A stretch of DNA of 64,000 nt, from assembly GCA_963921195.1 (NCBI GenBank), contig OY992540.1, positions 132,742,671 to 132,806,670 of the forward strand, in the 5' to 3' direction. How positions within the stretch are numbered: the first letter of the stretch is position 1; each line of letters starts with the position of its first letter. This document shows positions 55,676 to 64,000 of this stretch, piece after piece. The notes beneath the pieces are model-generated. The model had not been told where the DNA came from, did not search any database, and saw only the letters and a list, made by a program, of their open reading frames with translations. This DNA is from Pegoplata infirma (taxonomy: Eukaryota; Arthropoda; Insecta; Diptera; Anthomyiidae). Position numbers and translations under genes: made by a program.

Positions 55676-56477
55676 ATTATGTCATTAACTGTTTGTAGTT
55701 TATTTAAAAAGTTTTCCGTTTAGTCGTTTTTAAAAGAAAAAACATTTGTTTGATGTTCAGTTTTTATTAATGACTACTTCAGTCTTTGTTTCAAAAATAA
55801 CACACTAAAAAATAAAGACTTTCATTAACATTTAATTTTTAAAGTCATTTATTTTTGTTCTGTAAGTAAAAACTACTGATTATTCTTTTGATTTTTAATG
55901 ATTTCTGTAAGTAATTTTTTTTTAAATTGTTGGTATTTTTTAATGAAATATCATTAGTTTTTACCTACACAAGTCAGTTATTTTTTTGTAGAAAAAAAAA
56001 TTTAAAAAAATTATTTATAGAAATATAAAAACATATTTGTATCAAGTGACTTTGGCACGATGAGTAGAGTGTCTGGCCAGAATGTAGTTGGTTGCGGGAT
56101 CGATTCCCCAAAATTTTATTAAAAATTTTTAAAAAAATATTTCAATAGAAAATTGTATAAAATAACCTACGAAATCATTAATTTTTATTGTTTTCGTAGG
56201 TTATTTTTTTGAAATTTGTTGGTAAAAATAACAGAACTATCATTAATTTTTAATGTTTTTGTTGGTTATTTTTTTCGAATTTGTTGGTAAAAAAGCGTGA
56301 AAAAACGTAATTTTTTAATGTTTAATGTTATTTACTTTAGAAAATTTTGTCAACAGTAAAAAATAAATGTTGATGTTTTTAATACAAATGAATAATTACT
56401 GGGATGGTTTTCAATTGTTTATTCACTGGTTTTAAGTGTGTTTTTCATTTGTTTTTGCCTACAAAATAATTTGAGTG
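55676..56477. mobile_element. Foldback element with CACTCAAAA termini, 802 bp
   Basis: It starts CACTCAAAAAATTATGTCATT and ends GCCTACAAAATAATTTGAGTG, flanked by TA (55674-55675, 56478-56479). The body has repeated CATTAATTTTTA and GTTGGTTATTTTTTT blocks. A tRNA-like piece lies in the loop (56047-56112). Confidence 0.75.
56047..56112 (+). other. tRNA-like sequence inside a foldback
   Basis: TTTGGCACGATGAGTAGAGTG resembles an A box region and GGTTGCGGGATCGATTCCCC a B box with a short T-arm (GGGATCGATTCCC). A complete acceptor stem is not visible. A SINE head or tRNA pseudogene is the likely nature. Confidence 0.35.
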
Positions 56478-56479
56478 TA

Positions 56480-57696
56480 ATTGAGTGCTATACAGTCTCT
56501 TTTATTATAATTACTCTATAAACACAACTTAATCGTATTAATCTTGTTCAACAAAAAAAAAAAAACAACTTGGCAAATTAAAATATACAAAAATAATTAC
56601 TGCATAAAAGCATCAGTGTAAATTAAATTCCACTAAATATGGTTAAAACTACTTTAAAATCTTTACCAAAAATGGCACTCCAAAAATAACTTTTAATAAA
56701 AATAGCAAAAAAAAAATACTTTTAAATATACAAAACAGAGACACGCGTTAATAAACTTAAAGCCGGGACATAAACAGTCAACGACAATAAAAAGTTTTAG
56801 AAAAAACAACTGCCACAAATCTTTTATAACCTACAAAATTTAAAATAAAATTAAAAAAATATTTTTGACCTAAACTTGTCGGAGGAATCTTAGCGACATG
56901 AGCTTAGAATTGACAAATATTCGACTATATTTCAAAAACAAACCCCAAATAGGGTTTTGTTAGTTTTGATAAGTACTTCAAGAAATTATTCCCGAAAAGG
57001 AGTTTGCATTCGATGACTTCAAAAATGTTGCACTTTGTTTTAAAACTTTGTTGGAAAAATAAAATTCTAATGATTTGCATACGATAGAAACAATTTAATT
57101 GCGCACGATCATGAACATTATTTTCACATTCTGATTTTGATTTAAATCAGTTTTAAAAATCACGAAAAATTCATGGAAGAATTTTTAGTACGATCGAACT
57201 TTTTTTGGTACTCGCGCTAACTTGAATAAAAAAAAAATACTCACGATCACGCGTGATTAATGACAACTACATGCCTGACGCGGATCTCAAGAAAAAATAG
57301 TAAGGAAATTCAAGGAAATGCCCTGTTCCATAATTATTTCATAAAAAATAAAGTATTCGGAAATATCGAATAATTCGATACAAATAAACCGGTTTCAGGA
57401 AAAACTCTTAAACCGCCTTTTTAAAAACCCGGTTTAAAAAAAAACTGGAAAAGTGGGAAAACCCCGTTTATTGAATAGTTCGGAAACCGGTTGCGGCAAC
57501 TCTACACGTGCTCCTCGAGTTATATGCTTAATTTTTTTTTGTTAAAATATTTTCAGTTTTCAGAGGCCTACCTCTTTTAATCTGGACTGCTTTATGCTTT
57601 CCGTACACGAAGGGCGAAAATGTTAAAATATCCTAAAAACATTATCCTAAAAACAATATCCTAAAAACATTCCATGGCGTTACACACGGTATATAA
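56480..57696. other. Spacer with no supported gene
   Basis: A+T-rich unique DNA; a triplicated ATCCTAAAAACA motif lies at 57628-57672. GATCACGCGTGATTAATGAC near 57245 resembles the CACTCACG MITE interior, without termini. Confidence 0.45.
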
Positions 57697-58572
57697 AAAC
57701 AAGTTGAAAAATTAAATTCGACTTGGCCGAATCTATGAATACCCTCCACAATGCCCTTTTTAAGTTATAGTAAATTTTCTAGAGTGAAAAAATAACATTT
57801 TTTATTAGAAATATTTTATTTTGTGTAAAAAAACTTTTTATTTTAACTAATTTTTGAAAAAAAAAAATAATTTACTAAATTTTTTTTTTGAGTGTAAAAT
57901 TTTTTTTGAGTGTAAAATTTTTTTCGAGTGTATTTTTTTTTTCTTTTAGTGTAAAAATATTTTTGAGTGACAAAAATACGATGTAAAATATATTTGTGAC
58001 TTACCAATGTTTTTAAAACATGTTTAACGGGTTTTCAACACATGAATTTAAGGTGAGGCGAATCTGAAATTTACGGTTTTGCTAATAACTTTTGAACCAC
58101 TGGACCGATTTGGCTGAAATTTAAAACAAACCGGACCTGAAGAACGGCAAATATATATGCCACACTTCAGCGCCCTCAGAATTGCTATTCGAAAGTTACC
58201 GTGTGTTTTATCTCGTAAATTCCAAAAAAACCCTTGCCGAAATTCACTCATTTGCTTATAACTTTTGAACCACTGGACCGATTTCGCTGGATTGCAATAC
58301 CAACCTGACCAGGTAAATGCCCAACATATATGTTAAACTTCAGGAGCCTCCGTAAAGTCTTTCAAAAGTTAGCGTGTTTTCAACAGACAGACAGACAGAC
58401 AGACAGACGGACGGACGGACGGACGGACGGACGGACATCGCTAGATCGTCTTAAAATCGATCGAGGATCATGAATATATATACTTTATGGGGTCCTAGAC
58501 CAATATTTCGAGGTGTTACAAACGGAATGACAAACTTATATATACCCTCTATCACTAGAGTGGAGGGTATAA
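57697..58572 (-). mobile_element. INE-1-like element, full length
   Basis: It begins AACAAGTTGAAAAATTAAATTCG, with ATACCCTCCACAATG, TTTTTTTTGAGTGTAAAATT repeats (57888-57990) and the ACCACTGGACCGATTT blocks. The (CAGA)n(CGGA)n tract is at 58384-58434, and it ends CACTAGAGTGGAGGGTATAAAA. One of the best-preserved copies here. Confidence 0.82.
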
Positions 58573-59029
58573 AAATAACATACCTAAATTTTTTAATGGA
58601 GGACATACAAAATAAATGATTGAATCAAACTTTTTTTTGTCACTTAATGTCTAATAAACATAAATTTAAGCCTTAAATGGTGAAAAATATCAATTGCAAT
58701 AAAAAAAATATAAATTTAAACTCATAAATGTTTAGAAATATAATCCATAAAAACCAATAATTACCATAATATTCATGATAATAATTTTTTTTGTTAATTC
58801 ATTGAATTGTAACGATTATTCGAATAGTTGTTTTCTTGAGCTGTTAAGATTGTTTGTGTTTAAATACCCTACACATTGAAATAGAGCTATTTAAATTGTC
58901 ACTGCATATATCAAAAATGGAAATATTTGTCTAATATAAGGCCACAACAATTTTTAAGTCGATGTCCGTTTGTCAGTCTGATTAAATTAGTGAGAAGATC
59001 TCTGCAAACAGTTTTTATTTAGAACAAGT
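58573..59029. other. Spacer with no supported gene
   Basis: A+T-rich DNA. AAGTCGATGTCCGTTTGTCAG near 58960 resembles a scrap of an INE-1-like middle region. No gene is seen. Confidence 0.4.
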
Positions 59030-59583
59030 AGGTTACGTTAGGGTGGCGGTGTGCGATTTACACCTCGCATAGACCTTTTGGTCCATAGCGATACCACAAA
59101 ACTTTATTTCCTCTTCGCTAGCGGCGCAAGTTAAACACGTTCAAAGTCATTGCGAATCTCTTTAATATTCTAAGATCCATTCGCGTTATATCCTCCAAAG
59201 TATTAAAGCTTATCTGACCAGTAATCGATCGGCGACTTCTTGCCACCGCTGGACAGTGACAAAGTATGTGTTCTATCGTTTCATTCACTCCTGGTGAGCC
59301 GCATCTTTTACAACTGGCGTCCGGGATGAGTCTAATATTCTTAGCATGAATGCCGATGAGACAGTGACTAGTTATTATTCCCGTCAGAGCTCGACATTCC
59401 CTTCCTGTTCGCTACTGCAACATATATGGAATCCCGTCTTTTTTTTTTTTAAGTGTTGGAGCGATGGTAAAACTAGTACCGTGGTACCTACACCATCAGC
59501 TCCAATTTTCGCGAGTTCGACTGCCCTTTCATTTCCCTGTATTCCGTTGTATCCTGGTACCCATAATAAATTAACCTGGTTAG
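59030..59583 (-). pseudogene. Decayed LINE ORF2 3' fragment (RNase H end and zinc finger)
   Basis: The minus strand encodes LLWVPGYNGIQGNERAVELA (from about 59575), the end of an RNase H domain with histidine replaced by tyrosine and the final aspartate by valine. Further on it encodes CKRCGSPGVNETIEHILCHC (about 59300-59240). A T-run near 59440 and other changes break the frame. The 3' end near 59033 has GGTTACGTTAGGG, similar in style to the tail at 44727. It is a distinct family from 44727-47477, cut at 59583 by an INE-1-like insertion. Confidence 0.75.
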
Positions 59584-60252
59584 AACAAGTAAGATAGTTA
59601 AATTCGGCTGTGCCGAATCTTTTATACCCTCCAACACGTTTAAAATTAAAATAAAAATAACAGGGGCGTCTTTTTCTGGTTGGGGGTCGGCGAAGTTGGT
59701 GGGAGACACCTGTACCCCCGCTATATATGTTTACAAATTATTTGTTTATGATATTTACGCTTAAATAATAAATTTTTATCTTTATTTTTAATTAATTTCT
59801 ATAACCACGCCCCCAAAAGGGGGGCGGCCTGAAAAATCGAATTTTCTAACCCCCTTGGTCCAAGCGCAGGTCTATGAACATAATATTGCATAAAAATGTT
59901 ACATTTGTTGAGCAAAAATTAAAAAAAAACTCATAAAAATATCCTATTTTTCAGGGGTCGTTTTAGTTTTTTAAGGGGGAACTTTTTTCCCCCTGGTCCG
60001 ATTTTGTCCATCTTCAAACTTAACCTTACCAGTTACACAAGAGATATTCTTGCCCAATTTCAGGGGTCTAGCTTTTTTGGTTTAGACTGCATCGTTATTA
60101 TCTACAGACGGACGGACATCGCTAGAATGTCTTAGATTCTATCATGGATCAATATTATATATACTTTGTGGGGTCCCCGACCGATATTTCGATGTGTTAC
60201 ACACGGAATGACAAAGTGAGTATACCCCCATACTGTGGTCGGAGGGTATAAA
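59584..60252 (-). mobile_element. INE-1-like element, second subfamily
   Basis: It begins ACAAGTAAGATAGTTAAATTCGG with a CTGTGCCGAATC hairpin, ATACCCTCCAACACG, AGGGGGAACTTTTTTCCCCC and GACGGACGGACATCGCTAG. It ends TGGTCGGAGGGTATAAAA. It corresponds to the plus-strand copy at 3176-3755. Confidence 0.78.
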
Positions 60253-61568
60253 AATCTAAAAATTTTTGTAGGGAAAATCTTAAAATTTGTAAAGAAAAAA
60301 TGTGACTAAATCTAAAAATTTTTTGTGAAAAAATATCTGTTAATCTAGTAGTTCATATTATGAAGAGAAATTTTCTTTGGGAAAAATTTGAATTTTCCTA
60401 TAGAAAAAATGTATCAGAATCTAAGTCTTTCTATAGAAAAAAGTCCCCAGAATCAGAGACTTTTTCTATAGGAAAAATTTCTCAGAATAGGTTTTTTTCT
60501 AAAATGTAAGAGAATCTAAGACAGTTTTTATTATGAAAATAAATTTTTCTTTGGGAAAAATTAGAACTTTTCTATAGGAAAATTTTATCTATAGAAAAAG
60601 TCCTCAGAATCAGAGACTTTTTCCTAAAATGTTTTTGAATCTGAGACTTTTTCTTTAGAAAAAATGTCTGACACTTTTTTTATAGGAACAATATCTCAGA
60701 ATTTGCGACTTTTTCTATAAGAAAAATTTCTCAGCATCTGCGACATTTTCTAAAGGAAAAATGTCTCAGAATCTGAGACTTTTTCTATAGGAAAAATGTC
60801 ATAGAATCTGAGGCTTTTTCTATATGAAAAAAATCTCAGACTTTGTATCGGAAAAAGGTCTCAGAATCTGAGACATTTTTATAGGAAAGGTCTCAGAATC
60901 TGAGACTTTTTCAATAGGAAAAATGTCTCAGAATCTGGGGCTTTTCTATTGGACAAATATCTCAGAATTTGAAGCTTTTTCTATAGGATGAATGTCTCAG
61001 AATCTGAGGGTTTTTCTATAGGACAAATGACTCAGAATCTGAAACTTTTTCTATAGGAAAAATGTCTTTGAATATGGGTCCTTTCCTGTTGGAAAAATGT
61101 CTCAGAATCTGAGACCTTTTTAATAGGAAAAATGTTTCAGAATTTGAAGCTTTTTTATAGGAAAAAACCTCAGAGTCTGAGTCTATAGGAAAAAGGTTTT
61201 AGAGTCTGAGACTTTTTATATTGAAAAAAGTTCTCAGAATCTTAAAGTTTTTTCCATTCGAAACAAATCTAAGAATCTGAGATATTTTTTATAAAAAAAA
61301 ATATCCCAAAAATGCTTTAAAGTATTAGATATTTTCTATAGTAAAATGTTTAAAAATCTGAGTCTTTTTTTGGCGGAAAAAATTCTTAGAATCAAAAATT
61401 TTTCTATAGGAAAAAAATGATTTGTGATTTTATAGATTTCCCATTACTTTTTTGTTTGCAAAAAAAATTATCCCTGTTGTTGCTTGTCCGACAACGGTGA
61501 ATTGATGATTTTTTCGAAGTAAAAAAAAATGTCCCCCCCCCCAGACTCAAAAGCTGCACCCGCCACTG
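60253..61568. mobile_element. hAT-like element, left-truncated, with CAGAATCTGAGAC minisatellite
   Basis: The right end reads AAGCTGCACCCGCCACTG with a C10 run just inside, the inverse of the start of the element at 16672 (CAGTGGCGGGTACAGC plus a G-run). 60400-61390 is a tandem palindromic repeat (TCTCAGAATCTGAGAC, TTTTTCTATAGGAAAAATG), unit about 38-40 bp. The left terminus is missing next to the INE-1-like copy, so no duplication can be checked. Confidence 0.65.
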
Positions 61569-61579
61569 CACTGCAGACA

Positions 61580-61768
61580 CCCGATCATATTTTTAACCCC
61601 AGATGTGCGTTTATTGTAGTTTTTTGACATTTTACTTTATCGACTCAAAAAGTGATTCTAAGCCGATCGGTATACTTAAAAGTGGGTCTAGGACCAATAT
61701 TTCGGGTAGTTACAAACATCAGCACAAACTCATTATACCCTGTACCACAGTGTGGTGTAGGGTATAAA
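61580..61768 (-). mobile_element. INE-1-like end fragment, third subfamily
   Basis: It contains GGTCTAGGACCAATATTTCGG, TAGTTACAAACATCAGCAC, then ATTATACCCTGTACCACAG and GTGTGGTGTAGGGTATAAAA, the hairpin end of the family with a different stem sequence. The rest of the element is absent. Confidence 0.6.
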
Positions 61769-62723
61769 ATTTACCTTGTTTGTTTTTGCATACAGTAACT
61801 CCAACACACTAAAAATCATGTTAAAAATTAAAAACCAAAAAAACAAAAACAGTAGCTACTTAAAGACAATGTAATAATAATCATTATCATCATCATCATA
61901 CCCGAGCTCAGCCCAAGCATTTGTTTTATAAGTTGTGCCTTGAAGTGCATCTTGTAAATAGCAAAAGTAAACATCAGTAGCATTGATATTGCTGTTGCTG
62001 CTCTTGCTGTTGCTATTGCAGTTGTGGCAGTGGCAACTTATTTACTAGTTGGGTTTCATATAAAACGATAAACGCGTTTAACAAACACAACAAAGTTTTT
62101 AAAAAGTAATCATCAACGTCATTATCATCATCATACAAATATACAAAAATAACCCTAGAATATGTTTTTTTATACTCAAAGGAAGGAAACTTTAACTGAA
62201 TAGAAAAACATGTGTACGTTTGATATTTATTCAGAAAACAAAAACGAAACATGACCATTCAAAAACCCAATCAAGCTCAAAAGGTTTTAGTTTTTTTTTT
62301 GCACTATTCTTAATTTTTTTTGTTTTAATATTTTAATGGTTTAAAGGCAGAGGTGTAAAGGAATGAAAAATAACACAGTGATATAAAATGGAACTTTCCG
62401 AATCGGAATGGGATGAAACCAAAAGCAAATGAAAGTTGACATTTTACATAAAAAAAGCTCTAAAGGCTGCTTTTTTTTAGTTCAGCGCTAGATTTTTTTT
62501 ACATGCATTTAAAGATGGCGATTTAAAGTTTTTTTTTTTTGTGGGGTCCAGCGCCAAACTTAAGCTCGAAATTACTTGAGCTATAACCGGTATGAATTTC
62601 GATGAAATCGGTTCAGTATCTATTTACTAAATAGCCAAATTATTTAAAATAAACCACTGTACACCGTTGCGTATGATTGTTATTTAATGGCAATTACAAT
62701 ATTAATCATACGCCACTTATACA
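61769..62723. other. Spacer with trinucleotide-rich stretches
   Basis: (ATC)n/(CAT)n at 61880-61905 and a GCTGTTGCTGCTCTTGCTGTTGC stretch at about 61990-62035 resemble the opa-type microsatellites usual in fly introns and exons. No ORF with a recognisable domain covers them; 62013-62258 and 62687-62941 are unsupported. Confidence 0.45.
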
Positions 62724-63398
62724 GTTTTCAGGAAATTATTATTACAACACTGTGGAACAAATTCAGGTTAGCAAAAGTTAGCTCGATTCTGAGAGTGAGG
62801 GATGAAAATAGAGGCTTAATTAGAAGACCCGTATCGCGGCGTTTGTTTATGTTAGTTCATATTTTTTTTTTAATCGACCTTCCAACTTTGCAGTCAAATG
62901 CAGATTTTCTGCATATTGTTTATATGGTTTTTTGGCTATAACTCGTCGACTAATTGATATTTTTTTAATCTGTAAAAACCAAATTAGTGCTCGAGACCTG
63001 TCTAATAATTAAAATTTTTTAAAAAATTGATTTAGAAAATTTTTGTAGTGCTTATAAAGCAAAATGCTATAAAAATTATTTTTTTTTCATGCTTTTTGAA
63101 AATATTTTGCTTCATAAGCACCGCAAAAATTTTCTAAATTAATTTTTTTTAAAAAATTTAATTGTTGGACAGGTCTCTAGCAATAATTTGGCTTTTACAG
63201 ATTGAAAAAATATCAATTAGTCGACGAGTTATAGCCAAAAAACCATATAATCGGTGCTGAAAATCGGCATTTGACTGCAAAGTTCGAAGGGTGATTAAAA
63301 AAAATTCGAACTAACATAAACAAACGCCGCAATACGGGTTTTCTAATTTATTTCACAGAATTTGTTCCACAGTGTTATAATAATAATTTCCTGAAAAC
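62724..63398. repeat. 675-bp long inverted repeat (hairpin)
   Basis: GTTTTCAGGAAATTATTATTA at the left and its inverse ending CCTGAAAAC at 63398 bound two arms of about 310 bp. Pairs include ACACTGTGGAACAAATTC / GAATTTGTTCCACAGTGT, CAAACGCCGC / GCGGCGTTTG and GGCTATAACTCGTCGACTAA / TTAGTCGACGAGTTATAGCC. The centre is near 63061. Arms differ by a few substitutions and one short rearranged segment (near 62900 / 63265). Flanks show no clear target duplication. Confidence 0.85.
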
Positions 63399-64000
63399 AT
63401 TTTAAGTATTTTTATTCTGGCTCAAGGTCATTATTTTCTTTACTAATTAAAACCATGATATTCTCATAGCATAATTTTCAAGAAAATTATTTTCTGTTTT
63501 AAATTTATTTGTGTTGGTCATTTTTGCAAGACTTAATCGACACGTGTTTCGGAATTTGTCAGATTCCATTGTCAAGATTATTTAGCAAATATAAAAACCC
63601 TATACTAAATTAGTAAAGGGAATTTACAAGACAAATCGCTAGTGATCAAACTAAAATATTAAAACCTATTCGACTCTACTCTCGTTGAGAATTAGAAGAA
63701 GAAAAATGCATCATATTAGTATGATCGCGATAGTCAAACAACACAACACAAAAAATATTAAAAACAGAATTTACATACGATTATCCATTGGACAATACTA
63801 ATGTTATTTGTTTTTGCAAACGTTGTATTTGCGGGTGTTATACCATATTAGGTTTGTTCACCATGGCGTGCCAACCATTTTGGTTAAATTCTGATTAATT
63901 TTTATTAAAAAATAAAAATTGTTTTATTCGACCTTTAAAATATAATATTTTAAGTATTTTTATTCTGGCTCAAGGTCATTATTTTCTTTACTAATTAAAA
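63399..64000. repeat. 54-bp exact direct repeat, 548 bp apart
   Basis: 63399-63452 and 63947-64000 are identical (ATTTTAAGTATTTTTATTCTGG...TTTACTAATTAAAA). The second copy reaches the window end, so the repeat may be longer. Between them is A+T-rich DNA with CGACACGTGTTTCGGAATTTG near 63538, a motif type found in dispersed insect repeats. No gene. Confidence 0.7.

Noticed and set aside
40500..55688. Similar ORFs in blocks 3 to 5, including one of 194 residues at 40500-41084
   Set aside because: Same periodic artefact; opposite-strand frames are open over the same bases.
61990..62040. Coding exon suggested by GCTGTTGCTGCT repeats
   Set aside because: No open frame of useful length with splice-site support; trinucleotide repeats are common in fly noncoding DNA.

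Overview
Eukaryotic, very A+T-rich DNA with no convincing host gene. The content points to a fly (Diptera, possibly a calyptrate with a large repeat-rich genome). Many copies of a short element start with a TATACCCTCCACT hairpin, carry a (GTCC)n/(GTCT)n microsatellite and end in TCGAATTTAACTTTTCTACTTGTTTT-like sequence, which is the architecture of the Drosophila INE-1/DINE-1 (Helentron-associated) family. The species is not determined.

Layout. 0-7.1 kb: nested DNA transposons (hAT-type elements with exact 8-bp target duplications), INE-1-like copies, and one element whose 39-bp ends match a 23-spacer V(D)J recombination signal (Transib-like). 7.5-12.1 kb: a nearly complete non-LTR retrotransposon on the minus strand (ORF1 and endonuclease/RT ORF2), with ORF2 following ORF1 in the same frame after a single TAG in a leaky-stop context. 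12.6-13.4 kb: an LTR/primer-binding-site-like fragment. 13.4-24.2 kb: long foldback elements with CACTCAAAA termini, nested up to three deep. 24.2-55.6 kb: about 16 kb of satellite built from alternating palindromes (TTATCGATAA and TTTTCTATAGAAAA), in five blocks that change orientation and include an ancient 4-kb duplication. These blocks are interrupted by hAT elements and by a 5'-truncated LOA/R1-like LINE with RT and RNase H (44.7-47.5 kb). Between blocks lie a 16-bp TATAAAAGGTACTTTT satellite (about 65 copies) with its 146-bp parental repeat, and more foldbacks. 55.6-64 kb: foldbacks, INE-1-like copies, a decayed LINE fragment, a hAT-like element with a palindromic minisatellite, and a 675-bp hairpin.

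Only the two LINE coding regions are convincing protein-coding sequence. Short ORFs in the satellites exist because the units are 39 or 48 bp (multiples of three). Element boundaries were read from terminal repeats and target duplications by eye; approximate ends are stated as such.
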